Shown: positions 39,951-53,092 of the stretch, one piece after another | Layout of the letters: each line of letters starts with the position of its first letter | Numbering within the stretch: position 1 is the first letter of the stretch | NCBI RefSeq assembly: GCF_013373865.1 | Contig: NC_050468.1 | Coordinates: 9,176,510-9,240,509, forward strand | Reading direction: 5' to 3' | DNA: 64,000 nucleotides | From: Monomorium pharaonis | Taxonomy: Eukaryota > Arthropoda > Insecta > Hymenoptera > Formicidae | Notes under the pieces: generated by a model | Told to the model about the DNA's origin: nothing | Database searches by the model: none | Seen by the model: the letters and a program-made list of their open reading frames with translations, nothing else | Made by a program: the position numbers and the translations under genes

Positions 39951-42324
39951 GCCGGCAATGCGTAACGGCCGCAATTTGTAATCAAGATTTATATACGGCC
40001 GAGCGGAACTTCCGGCCTGACTCCCGTACGTCTTACGCGCGGCAGCAACCCGGAGGCGAACCGAGTTGCCACTCGATCCCGAAAGTAAGCGGGGCTAATG
40101 TTACGCCCGCTATAAGTCAGGTGCTGCATGCGGAGAGTAGCCACCTTTGAAGGCGGCAGGAGCCTCCCTCCCCGCTTCCCTCCGTATTCTCTCGGCGAAA
40201 AAAGTCATTCTGAAGAACGGCGCGCGGCCAGCATCCGCACCGGAGATGCGATGAATGGACACCGGATAACCCTTTCTCCGTCCGATCTCTTCGACCGCCG
40301 GCGAGCCACATGTATCGCGCAGAAGCGTAAAAAGCGTACCGTGCCTAACGACCGCACTTCCACGACTTTGATTTTCGGTGATCCAGGTCCCAAGAGAGAA
40401 AGTAAAAATCTCCTCGTGCCCTAGCGCTTCCCTCCTCGCCGAACTGTCGTCGCGCGAAATTTCAATTCTTCTCGACGAGCCTCCTCTTAAACAGTCTCGT
40501 TATTTATAATATTGCAGTTATTTATAATATTAGATTACCTGCTCGATTGAATTCGCGTTAGCAAATAAACTTGTAAGTGTGACTTTCAAATTTTCCCTTT
40601 CTCCTGCCGCAGTCAAAAAAAAAGATACAAGGATAGTGTGTTGCAGAGAAGTAAAAGTAAAAACGCTCGGATGGGATAGTCACATAAGCGTCACATGTTG
40701 AACTACTGCCTTGCTCCGGATTCCCGCGGCTTTCTGCGGAATATGGGTGACGATCTAGAAATATCCTACGGAAACGGTTTTTGTTCCAGTCTAGAAGAGT
40801 AAACCCGGATTTCAGTTTCTTCTTTTCAATCGAGTTCCTTGCCGCCTGTCATTTCAATATCGCGCCTTCGAATCTCGAGATGGAAGAAAAACATAGAGAG
40901 AATGGCTGCGAGAAAATACCGGGTTGCCTCGTAAAAAAAAAAAAAACCCTTTGACGCTCCTCGACGACAATCGTGTGTTTTGGCAACATGCAATTTCTCG
41001 AGGCGCATAATACTCACGCCTGCGAAATATTTTACAAAGAACGATGCAAAGTGACATGAGAGAGACTTATTGTTAGTCGAAACAAAAAAAAATTCCTATT
41101 AACGCGTGTGTACGGCTACGTGTATTCGCGCCTGCGTTTAACGTTATTTTTGCAACAATTGAATAACACATGATTACCGCAAATTGCGAAACAACCGGGT
41201 CTGTTCGGCGGCAAAGAAGGCATTTTTTTCCCTTTGCGATATTGCTTTTGGCTTTTTTTTGCGTTCAGGAAAAAATCCCGTAAGTGATTGGTGTGTAAAC
41301 CATTGCAGCGATTTACTTGTCATTCTGATTGAAAGAGAATATATTTAATTATACGGATTTTAATTTCTGACAATATAATTGGATAACTAAACACGAGATC
41401 CAATAAGAAAAATAACATTGTCACCTCAATTATTTATAATGACGTTAATGGCATCAGTTCAATATTACTACTTATTCAAATCTTTTTATTATTGCTTCAT
41501 CAGTTATTATAATTTCATATCTCGGCTCTATTACAGAAACAAGAATTTTCTACGGTGTAAAAATGTATGCTGACCGATGAATCATACAGAGCTTGATCTT
41601 GAATTCGGTTTCAACGTGTTGTATCAGCGTCCCGATTATCTTGGCACCGACTTCATAGATTGCGCACGTTCTCGTTACTCTAAAGCAGAGGTTCTCATCT
41701 ATTCGATTGCGGAATGTTAATAATATATGAATAAAATTGCGACTCAAATGATATGCTCCGAAAAAGGTTACAGAACAAATTAAAAAATCTCGTCAACTTA
41801 AAACTTATTTTCCTGTCCAATTTTATTTATTTTATCACGTATGACTTAAAAGATAGTTTCTATTTCTATATTAAGTGTGCTATATTTCGGACAATAAAGC
41901 ACAGCTTCGCTTTGTCGCACCTCTCTACTCTAAATATACGTAATGTTGGCGTAACTTCAGACGCCGTATTTTCTCTTACTTATCGTTTTTGCAAGTCCAA
42001 ATATAACATTCTCGACAGCGTATCCGTTACACGCACCTTTAACACTTTTCCTCATTGCTTCCTTCTACGAATTAGCTCTTAAAAATGTTTTTAATGGTTG
42101 AAACTTGTCAACCTAATATTAATAATTAGACACGTATAACAAATTATAACTGTACAAAGTCAATTTGCATTTTCAGATTATAAATCGCTTTAAAAAAGGC
42201 GCATTTTTTTAAAAAGGCATTAAAATTAGCAATATTAATAATATAACAATTAAAACACTGCTAATATTTGTTAAAAGACATCTAATAATACTATAAATAT
42301 CAAAAAATTAATACAGAATGTTTA

Positions 42325-42836
42325 CTAAAATTCTGTAAGAGAATTCTATGAGAATTTTCCGATTTTTTCAAGAATTTTATTTAAAGATTAACAAACTCTC
42401 TATAAGCTTTAAAATAAATTTGTTTTATTATATCCTTTAATGCTTTTTTTCTTATAATCATGCAATTCTACAATTACAAAAAACTATAACTTTAAATATT
42501 AAATATGAGAAAGAAATAAAAAAAAATAATATAGGCAAAATGGTATATAACAATCTGTACACAAATACAAGTATGTATATGAATGACATGGACATATGTT
42601 ATATTTATTAATAATCACTACTAATTATCAATATTTTTCATCATCAAAGAAATAATTTTGTCAACGAGAGAGAGGGAGAAAGGGAGGGAGGAGAGAGAGG
42701 GAGGGGAGAGAGAATTTAAATATAGAAGTAAATTTCCCGAAAATAAATTTTACAGTTTATAATTTTCAAAATAAAAGAGAAAATCCCTGAAAATTCAAGA
42801 TTATTCCGATTTTTCTCAGTATTAAACACTCTGTAA
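42325..42836. repeat. Diverged dispersed repeat family C, copy 2
   Basis: Gapped, colinear counterpart of 35425-36021. It differs by an expanded GA-rich block (42664-42714) at a position where copy 1 has only GAAAGAGAAAGATAG. Confidence 0.6.
42664..42714. repeat. GA-rich low-complexity tract
   Basis: A purine-only stretch of GAGAGAGG/GGGAGGAG units inside repeat family C copy 2. Confidence 0.9.
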
Positions 42837-44586
42837 TAACAAACAGTTAAAAATAAATAAATGCGAACCTTTTTTTAATGCATCGATAAAACTACAGCAA
42901 TTACTCTCGCAATCTCAGCCAATTAAATGAAGACTCTCGCGCAACGATATGGGCCTTGCATTCACGCGACGGACACGCGGCCGGCTCGAGCTGTTGGGGG
43001 CAGGATGGACGCCCGGTGACGTCGCCCTCTTAACGCAGCCACGTGTTGAAGAAGAAATCTCCGTGCGCGGGCCGGAATGCCGTGCGTGCAAAGAGCAGCC
43101 GGCGGTTTTGAGGTGGAAGTGAGGGATGCGCGGTGAGGAGGGCCCGGCGAAGGAGAGCCCGTATAACTCGTGCATGCCCACGAACGGGCCCCGATGCACA
43201 TGCTCGATATTCCCATGGATTCGCCGCCTTATGGCGGCCGTGGACAGCGTTAGGTCCGGTCGTCTTCCCACCCCTGCCACGTCTTGCCACCCTTCGCGCC
43301 GCCGTCCTCCTCCTTCCGCCAGAGCGTACGCCAGGCGCTCTCTTTCCAAACACCACAAGGATTCTCCCCCATCCTCCGCCGCGCGGACCACGAGCGCGGC
43401 GTGTGTATAGGCACGCACATGTCCCGAATTCCCACAGTCTTCCCGCTCTCGTAAAGGGGGGAAAAAAAAAGGGAAAAGGAAAGAAAGAGAGAGGCACGCA
43501 TCACCGCCGTCACCTTGTGGGAGAGATCCCGGGAAAGGACGAAGGAGGTGCGCGCGTTCCTGAGCCTCCGCAACGCGCATACGCACACGTACGCGCGTGC
43601 GTGCGTGCGTGCGGGGGAATCGGGGGACGATCGTCGCCACGTGCACTCACGTGCGCGCCCTTTTGCCGCGCTTTCTCGGGGACCCGCCTTTCAAAACTGC
43701 CCGCGCGATCGATCGGCGGATAGGTGCTCTCTTTTTTGTTGTTGTTCGCGACACACGCATGAACGATTTAGGCATTCCGTCAGGCAGGCCCTCGTCGAAA
43801 CGTGGCGAGATTAATCGACCTACTCTCGGTATGTTAACAAGAAATCTAGATCGATTGTCCGGCGGAGGAGAGAGTTTTGACGCGATAAATCGTGACAAGC
43901 GTCGTATAATTTCGCGGTAACAACCAATTATGGACACGCATGCGTAATAATCGTTAACATTATAAGTTCTCCCTCATCTTTGAGATCCCGTGAGTTCCAA
44001 ATAAGAATAAAGCCGTTGACTTACGATATGTTTCCTATTTTTCTTACTCTCGGTTTCTTTATTTATTTATTTGATCTGGGAAATAATATACTAAAATTGT
44101 TTCGTATGTCAAAATACGTAAAGATTCTTTTAAATATAAATATAAAAAAATCGATATTTCTAAGACACTTTTGATTGCTTTTTATTAAAATGTGACAATT
44201 TCATTAACTAAGAAATTTATTAATTAATGTACATGCAAAACTTACAATACTTTCAATTAATAGTGAACGATCTATGACTCGTAAATGTTTATGTAATACA
44301 GAGTATAGTCAGAAAAAAATAGAATGTCATTAAGTTTTTTCGATTCGTAAAGTCAAACGCATTTGTCTCCCCGCTCACGTACTGACAACTTATCACGGAA
44401 GTTATTTGCCACATCGTTATAAAACTGTGATAGCACCTACGAAATGACATTAGAATGACTTCAACATTGCATTACGCGATAAATTGTGAAAATTTGCATC
44501 GGCAAGGTAGATAAATATTTATGGACCATGATAGGTCTATATAACATACTTTTATCTTGCGCGAAACATATACTTATTTTCAAGCT

Positions 44587-44609
44587 TCCAGTATCTTGAC
44601 GATACTGGA
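44587..44609. repeat. Perfect 9-bp-stem hairpin
   Basis: TCCAGTATC pairs exactly with GATACTGGA around a 5-nt loop (TTGAC). It lies in AT-rich spacer with no gene on either side, so it is not placed to serve a known transcript. Confidence 0.6.
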
Positions 44610-47600
44610 GCGACATCGCAAAGTGCTGCAATTTTAAAGCTTAAAACGCCATAAACAAAACTTAATCATATCATTCCTCGCGGTATCAACAAAATAATAA
44701 GCAACGCGTTCCGCTTCATAAATTTCTGATTACATCCGTGTAACTAGGGAAGGTATAGACTACACTTTTTTGCAAAGTTAATCGCCTTGTTGAAGCAATT
44801 AATATCATCCGGTCCGATCACGCGTATATCATGCACGTAACCCTGCGATAATCTTATACCAGAAGGGCGAATCCTGTTGTGGAAAACAGTATAAATGAAG
44901 ACCCCGATCAGGTAGCTACCGCGGCCTATCTACCGCATCTTTCATGCACTTATCAAAACGATCAAGGTACATTGATTGCAGAAATATTGCTGACCATGCT
45001 AATTACAGCATATTGCGCGGCAAGACCGATTAACATAATCTGGCCACGTAAAATACTGAGAAATGTTATACAACCTTCTTAAGATGCAATAAGATCACGT
45101 TAAAAGTATATACATTACTACAGCTTCATCTAAATCTCTTTGGCGATAATTACAGTAAATACCGTGTAGAAAGAAACGGCATGTATAAAAAAAATTATAT
45201 AATATCCAAAGCTAAATAAATTTAACAACTCGCATAACCATTTTGTCCGACGTAGATGATATCACTTGTACATCCAGCTGCGCCTATGAGACGCGTCGGT
45301 GTACGTGCGCGCGTGCTGTGTGTGTGAAAAGCGATTAGATACGAGCGTGAATGTACATCATTCAGTCGACACTGGCGATGCCGGGTCTCTTCCGCAATCA
45401 GCGTTTGTCTCGCTCCTTGACCGTGTCATTTCTCTTAATCGTCCGCGGCGCTCCTTGCCCCGCGCGCTCCCATCAGTGAGAGGGCGAAACAAACGGGGGA
45501 CAGAGAGCGAAAGGCCGAGTGACGGTCGGGTCGAGAGGAAGAGGTAAACGAGGCGGAGCGAGACGGACGATGAAGTAAATGAGACCCAATCTTAGCCACC
45601 CACTTAATTCCCGGCTCTCGAGCGAGGGTCCGCGCTCACGCGCGCGCGTGTGCGCATGACGCGTGTGAACACGCGCGCGACGCGCACCTTACTCATCGGA
45701 CTCGGTATTTCTGTCGGCACGTGTTGTTCAAGAACGCGTTCGTAACCACGCGCGGTTTTTTTTACACATAGTTCTTTTTTTACAACCTAGCGTATTACGC
45801 ATCTTACAGATTTTATAACGTGTTATTCTCGATGATAAATTGCAGTGTGTATGCAATGATAAATCGCGCGTTCCCTTTTTTTTTCATTAATCACAAGGTA
45901 CAATTGCATCGACAAATACGTCATAAAACGCAATACAGATCGAAGGATGTATGTTGATAAGTTTCTATAATTTCTATAACTCCACGAGCCAGTGCGAATT
46001 ATTCAACAAGTGTGACGCAGATCATTCCATCTCACGAGAACAAATTATACATAGGGGTAAAAAAAAAGAGAAAAAGAGACTAAAAGAATAAATAGCTTCA
46101 CATTAAAAAAATGGATTGACACATATTACATATTTTGACTTCTTATTTCATTAAAATAGACTATAAGAATATAATCATAGACTATAATTACTTAGACTAT
46201 AATGACTTAAGACTACTATTCCACCTGCAATTCGAATAAGACCACGTCACAATGATCTACAATCGATAACGTAATCGTAATAGATTCCGAAGTGGCGGCT
46301 AAACGTCGACACCCCCGAACGAGAATGAGAGGAGCAAGGGGAGGGGGGGAGGAAAGCACACCAGCGGAATGCGGGGCACATTCGTGAGGGCCGAGTAATA
46401 CGGCAGATGAGAGGAAGGCTGCAGGAGTCCGTGGGAAACATCCTCGGTGTGGTTCCTTCCTTAGGAAGGCGTGCGGGGAATCCTTAGTGGTCGTGTGCAC
46501 GTACACGCGAGCGCCGTGGAGGACTTTCAGGGCAGGCCATCTGCCCGAGTCTCTCACGATTCCGGGCCAGCTGCCGATATCTTCGCATAAGCGTGCATCG
46601 TGAAAGGGCCCCGGGCGCTAAATGCGCGCGCCTCGCACACACTTATTTGCAACTAGGTGTGTAAAACTGCGATCGCTCTACAATCGCCCGCGGCGATCCC
46701 GCTCGGCGCGCTGATTTTTCGCGCGCCGAACCCTACGATCTCCCTCGTAGACCTACCCTATCTCGCCCCCCCCCCCCTCTCAGGGGGAAAAAGGGGAAAG
46801 TTGACTTTTCAAGGGTTCCCTTCTTGAGGGATTCCTTCTTGGATATGTTTATTGGATACGCTCGTGCTGATTACGTGTGGCACGAATAACAAGGGTAACT
46901 AGTCAACCCTAAGAGCACGAATAAATCGACAGCCTTTAATTTTATAATTTAAAAAAGCAAAACATAAAATACAAATAATGAAATTCACCTAAGAACGAAT
47001 GTTTTCGAACGCAATGCTTTTTCTGTTCTATGTGCGACACGTAAAAAATTAAAACATAATTGCAGTATTAAGTATTGTCATCGTTATGATGCAAGTGTCT
47101 CTTTAAAGATGCTATCAATCTATCAAATAACAGCTATCAACAACAAATAACGCATAATGATTTGATTTACCCTCCGATACGATCAGACGATCGCTATTCC
47201 GAACTCGATAAGATTTATATCAACTATCTTGCCCAAACAAATCAAAGACAACAAATACCTAATTGCATTCAATTGCACGGATGCGTTTGTTTAAGGCTCG
47301 CTTGATTCTCGAGACAGCTGTTATTCTCGACAAAGCGTTAAAAGCTGTTCATCGAGCGCGCATAATTAACAACTCCGAAAAATCGCCGCCAATAAATCAG
47401 CGTGGTAGAGATGACTTTGCACGCGCATACACACGCGCGCACACACACGTGCATACATACGAAAAGTTGTCCCCTCTTCTTTTCGTCCCATCGTCAACCT
47501 TGTAAATTGCTCTAACGAACCTCCACATAATACGTCGTGTCCGGTAGAAAGAGGGCCCTTCAAATAAGTCAGAAGAGTAGGCAACTACCTGTTGATCGTA

Positions 47601-48320
47601 CCGTCAACTATACGAATTACATTACCTTGACAAGATTTCCTCCCTCTAAGAGTCACCTGTGTGGCATTTTCAATTTCAACCTTTCTCAACATAAAAGAAC
47701 ACTAAAAAAGGAAAAAAATGTTGTGAATTCAACAATTGTTTTGTTTTTCTTTTAATGCATTAGACAATTATGTTGAATCTATTGCGTTAAATGTTTGCCA
47801 CACTGTAAAATATTAATAATTAAAAAATTGTTTTAAAAATATTGTAAAATCGTCGCTGAAGGTTGTAAAGGGAGAATGCGGGTATGTCTCAAGGCGAGTT
47901 AGTCTTTTATTATTCCGAAAAAATTACCGCGTCTTCCAATCACTAGATAACATACTACGGGTTCTGATGACTGTCCCTTTACTCCGTTAATGCTGAGATA
48001 CGCGAGCGACGCACGGGTAACTCGCACGTGCGTTTCCAAGAAACCGGAGCACCTGCGTGCATCCCCCGAAATTCCAGGGGACTTCTTCGCACAAACGACC
48101 TCGGACAAAAATGCAAATGTACACGATGGACACGATTCAACGTGGTCATCCCTTAGCGCGCGAAAGAATTCTCGGCACAAAAGGGGTGAGTATTTTTCAC
48201 GTGGGGGACAAGAGAGCCGTGGAAAGGGGGGATATTCTTGTTGTAACAGGGTCAAGTTTGAGAAACGCGGAAACGGTAGTGCTATTCAAAGGCCGCTCGT
48301 GCTTTGCACGCTTCGACAGA

Positions 48321-48324
48321 AAAG

Positions 48325-48355
<31 letters not shown>

Positions 48356-48361
48356 AAAGAG
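48321..48361. repeat. (GA)n low-complexity tract
   Basis: A purine tract of GA and AAAGA units. Confidence 0.9.
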
Positions 48362-49146
48362 GGACTTCCTGAAAGGAGAACGGTTCTAATTTTTCTATGG
48401 TCTCCTTTGACATCCACCCTCTTCGTGGTGCGCATAGGGGTGAATTCTTCTGACGTGCATTTCAATGCGTCCAAGAGTGTGGGAACGAAACCGCTCGAGA
48501 AACGGACCTGAGGAACACCCGTACGGGGTCCTGTTACGTTTACATAGGAGAGGCTCGTGCTAAGATGCCACATCAACGTCTAATAAGGAAAAATGGCGGG
48601 AAGATCGCCAGGAGCAATTGTAACATACACCCGTAACAGTACCAGCGCATTAATTGCAACAATTAATTCAAAATTTTATTTAAACTTTACTATTTTCTAA
48701 TATTTTGCTATAAAAAATATCTAAATATATATCGTATAATATTCGAATTTCCCAGTAATAAATAACATATTACTTCTACTATCGTACATAAAACTCTAAC
48801 AACTTGAGATAACGTAAGTTAAATTCGATAAAAAATGTTAATCGTGGATTCTCTGTAAAATCGTGGTCGCGGCGATAATTGTAGACGGAAGGAAGCGACG
48901 GACGACGACGAAGGGGCATGAAAGGTGGCCTTTTCCGACTCGTTAATCAATCCGAAAACAGTAATGTAAGAAGGCAAGCAGACAGGCGGAGGCGGCATCA
49001 AAGAGACGCACTCGCCACGTAAGAGCGCCCAGAAAGCATCCTAATTAGGCAATGAAAGGACGCTTTGTGGCTCTCAAAGGGGAGTTGGTGTCTAAAAGAC
49101 GCCGATAACACGTGCGTCAAATCTTGAAAAAGAATGCGACGGCGAT

Positions 49147-49183
49147 GACGACAACGACGACGACGACGACGATAACGACGATC
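49147..49183. repeat. (GAC)n trinucleotide repeat
   Basis: GACGACAACGACGACGACG-type imperfect trinucleotide repeat in a GC-rich island; no ORF with family features uses it. Confidence 0.85.
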
Positions 49184-52100
49184 ACCGGATCCTCCCATGG
49201 TGTGGTTCACACGAGAGACAAATGCAGAATTGTGAATGGCGCTTTGTGGTGAGTGTCTTATGGAATACTATCGCCACCCGTGGTGTGCCGCCATATGGAG
49301 CACGTCGTCGAGAGCCACAAAAATAAGCGGCCATTAATAACACCAGAACCCCTTCGGATTCCAGGGAATTCGTGATTCTACGTACGCACCATACAAATTT
49401 ACCATTGACAGACCGCGTTATCACGTTCGTCATCCTTAATTACACAGTTAATCAGAGACAAAAATTTATCAGAAAATTTTCCAAATATTACAGGACACAA
49501 TTAAAAGCGTATACTTGAAATTCTTTCATAATGATGCAATTATTTTGAAATCCGAGAAAGTATTTCCTTAATTTTATTTAGTAAAAATTTCATTTGAGAA
49601 AGAAAACTTTCCAGTGCGATCCGATCCTTATCTTAAAAACGAATTAGTTTAAAAATCATCATTGTGAGATTCGATGTCTAATTTCTCCAATTTTGTCCTT
49701 ACATAGCGTAATTGTATAAAGAATATAAATCACTAAAAAAGTATATTAGTTATATCAAAATAATGTGACCGCGGGTTTTAATAGCTTTTATGACCTTGCG
49801 TTATTTTACCCCGCAGAACATGATATATTATTCAGGTATCAAGTGTATAGCGAGTCCGTCGACCGGTTTTTTCGCAAGCACAAGAGGCCATCTTCGACAT
49901 GAATCTATACTGATCAAAAGCCACGTTATAGAAACATTAAAAAGTACGTTGCGACGCGTTGTATTAGTACCGTGTGTACACTTCGATTACCGGCAGTGCA
50001 GATTAAGTCACTCGAGAATTCGTTGTCCTTTTCTAGATTACGATGCTATGCAATTGAGAGGCGAAAAATTGAATTAGCCAGGATAACCGGCTCCACGAGA
50101 CGAGTTCTTAGTCCGGATCTGGTAAGAGCGTGACATGTGCGAAACAATTAATCGCTGTCTAATACCACGGCAGCTTTTATCCGGAATATATAATTTTCCA
50201 CAACTATGCATGCACGACGATGCAACGAAGTTGAAAAGAAAACATAACGCGACCTTGATAAATAATTGCGAAATATCTCGGCCGCCACGAGAGTAAATTA
50301 GACTTCGAACGGAAACAAATGTTCTCCATGCCAGCTGCTTCGTTATACAGTATATTAATTTACCCCCGACATCGCGTGTGCAATTTCTTTTTATCGCGGA
50401 TGAATACCGTCCAATTTAGATGGATAAGCGTGGCGAGTCTATAAAAAAATATTTAAAAAATATCCATAAATTAAAACTAAATATATGTAATATTAATAAT
50501 ATTTCTACATGCTGGTATAATTTCTGCACATGCTGGTATATTTTCGTTTTGAAATTACCCTTTCCTCCAAAAATAATGAACAAGATCAATTTTAGAGTAA
50601 AAATACATAATATGTTCTTGTAATATCTACTTAAAATTCAGTCAACTCAAAGTAATGACGCGCGAGATAAAAGAATCGGCTAATAAATAAAATAGTTACT
50701 CTTTGCAATTATAAATTAGAGCATAAGGAAAAACAATTTTGAAGCTGAAAATATGAAAAAAAGGTATGTACCTTCGCAATAATCTTTGCACAAATTAGAA
50801 GTTGACCATGGATATAAATGATTGCACCGTAAAATATCGAAGACATACAGGTATCGATCCGATTTCGCAATGTCACCTGGCGTGGTTTCGAACTGTCAGA
50901 GAGATTCGTATGCTGCGGCATCGATCGACGCGGCAATAATGCATTGATGACTGACGGGGCAGCGGCGGTTCCATTCAATTATCGACGCTTTAATAGCCGG
51001 GGTCCCTCTCTTATCATTTTAATGACGCTGTTTACCTCGCGTGCCTCATGTTTCTTGAGGAATTTTCTTCTGCGATACCGCGACGTCGCTTTCGTGACGC
51101 CGAATTAAGTATGTCTCGACGCGGCACAGCTCGTCTTCGTTCGCGCAAGAAAAAACCCGTTAAATCATCGAAAATTATACCGTTTGACTCGAAAATATCC
51201 ATCGATCGGTTTTTAAGAAGCAATTATTACCGTTTTTACATAAAAAAATAATAAGGCAAACCGTTTCAATGCCGAAAAAGGAATAAGTGTGCTTAAAAAA
51301 ACTATTAATGTCATTCAAAGAGAAGTGTTCAATTTTAAAATATTAAAATATTTTAATTTTACCTCCCGCTTTTTTAAGCACCTAAAAATGTTTTAATTCT
51401 AAACAATATTCAGATTTAAAAAAAACTAAAACAGAAATAAAATATTCAGTATCTTAAAATTAAACCTTTTTGAGTGATAAAACATTAAGCAGAGTTATTC
51501 TTATACATATAAAAAGTAGTACACTTTCTACATGCTGCTGATGGAACAAAGCTCTCACTAGATCTTTGGAAATCATCTTAGCTTAATCGCGCCGGAATAG
51601 AGCGTGAAAGAGTGAAGAAAAGGAACTATGACGTGACAGATTTTGATCGGCATCTTGGCTAATCTGTGAAAATTCATCTAATCCAAGGGAAAGATTCAGC
51701 GAATACAGATGTGTCTATCGTTTTTTCTCTCCCTTAAACACATTATCCGACTATATCTAAAATCACACTAAAAACCAACGTGAGAAGATTAACCGAGACT
51801 TAATAGAGAACTACATTTTTATGTAATTCAGTAATTATGTAATTCATAATTAAATTTTTATTAAAATTTAATTAAAATACATTTAACAATATGAGCAATT
51901 AATGCAAATCAAACGTTTACGCAATTGCAATGTTGCAAAAGGCATTGCATCCAAAGCCTGAGAAAATTGACAACTGTAAGTCGTTCATTACGATAAGATC
52001 TGCATATCGATGACACGTATCGGTGCAGGGTAGTTAAGGAGATTTTTGAAAATGATATCGTGTCAGGAGAGGCTTGGTCAATAAGATAAATTGAAATTCT

Positions 52101-52960
52101 TTTACCGCGAACCGATCCCTCGCGGGCTGTTATAATTTTGAAATCTGCGAGTTCACGGGAGAGAACATGACAGCGCATTATCTCCTTGGGAGATCTGCCT
52201 GAGAATATTTCATTGCTCGTCACGTTGGCGCGCGTATTCGTATCGGCGTATTTGCGTAATAACGCGCGGGATACACGACACGTAATTACCGAAGTTATGG
52301 CATTCCCGGCATCGTTGCACGCGCAGCTTCGCCCGTGTTACGCCCTCGGCGTGGCACAACGAACATCTTTATTTAACGCAGGTATCTTTTCACAAAAAGA
52401 AAAACGTACAGAGTATGAGAAAAATGTGTAAAGAGACGAGGTAGTTGAGGAGAGGGGGAGGGAGAAGACCTGCGAGAAAGACACGCAAAGAATTGTAAAG
52501 ATCCTCCTGGCGAATGTAATACAGCGAGCGATACTTTCCGATTCGTATTTTCTTTTAATACGTAAGAAAGGGAGATCTGTCAAGTAACAGGCAAACAGAA
52601 GGAATGGACGGACGGATAAATGCGGACGACAACTTGCGCGAATGAGAGGCGCAAGAAACGGAGACGGAGAGAAGGAGAGAGAGAGAGCGGGCGCGCTCCG
52701 ATATTCCCGCGCGTCTGACTCACCTCGTGCCAGCACGTGTTCTACCTGCCCGACGTTTCAAGATCTCCTCTCCCGCGCCCCCGAACCCCCGCGCATACAG
52801 ACACACGCGCACACGTGTACGGCCGACACGGGCCCACATCCCCGGAGTATCTCGTTCCTGTTTACCAGAGGAGAAGAGACCACCGTCTCTCCTTGTCGCA
52901 CCGGCGCGGGCGATTCGTCCTCGTCTATCTTATCGGTATTCGAGAGGTTTGCTCGGGGCT

Positions 52961-52982
52961 CGTGGGAAAATGAGGCAGGTGG
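52961..52982 (+). promoter_or_regulatory. Candidate Notch/proneural enhancer element
   Basis: A perfect Su(H) octamer CGTGGGAA (52961-52968) is followed 6 bp later by GCAGGTGG (52975-52982), an exact match to the proneural consensus GCAGSTGK. Both are in the same orientation. It lies 10 kb upstream of the bHLH gene in a GC-rich island. A composite site of this type would suit an E(spl)-complex enhancer. Its activity is inferred. Confidence 0.35.
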
Positions 52983-53040
52983 TAGTTAGATCTCAGAGTC
53001 CGGGAACGAGAGAGATACGCCTGCTCTTCTCTCCTCCATT

Positions 53041-53092
53041 CGTCCGTCCGGTCGGTCCGCCCGTCCGTCCGTCCGTCCGTCCATCCGCCCGC
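53041..53092. repeat. (CGTC)n-type tandem repeat
   Basis: Imperfect CGTC/CGTCCGTC units, the cleanest run being five or more CCGT units near 53061-53082. Confidence 0.85.

Larger units (their letters stand above)
37900..52900. other. Gene-free interval between m-alpha and the bHLH gene, middle part
   Basis: I see no recognisable gene. Strong GC islands lie near 38.25-38.65, 39.0-39.3, 39.8-40.45, 42.95-43.9, 45.25-45.75, 46.2-46.75, 48.0-48.55, 48.85-49.4, 51.0-51.2 and 52.2-52.9 kb. The 43-kb island gives ORFs of up to 243 codons on both strands at once, the mark of stop-poor GC-rich DNA and not of genes. Isolated Su(H) octamers occur (for example 46430-46437, with CAGATG nearby at 46403). 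About eight such octamers are expected by chance in 64 kb, so single ones mean little. Confidence 0.55.

Noticed and set aside
42915..43723. Overlapping ORFs of 243 codons (minus) and 196 codons (plus) in the 43-kb GC island
   Set aside because: Long frames are open on both strands at once in GC-rich, CpG-rich DNA, with Arg/Pro/Ala/Ser low complexity and no family motif.
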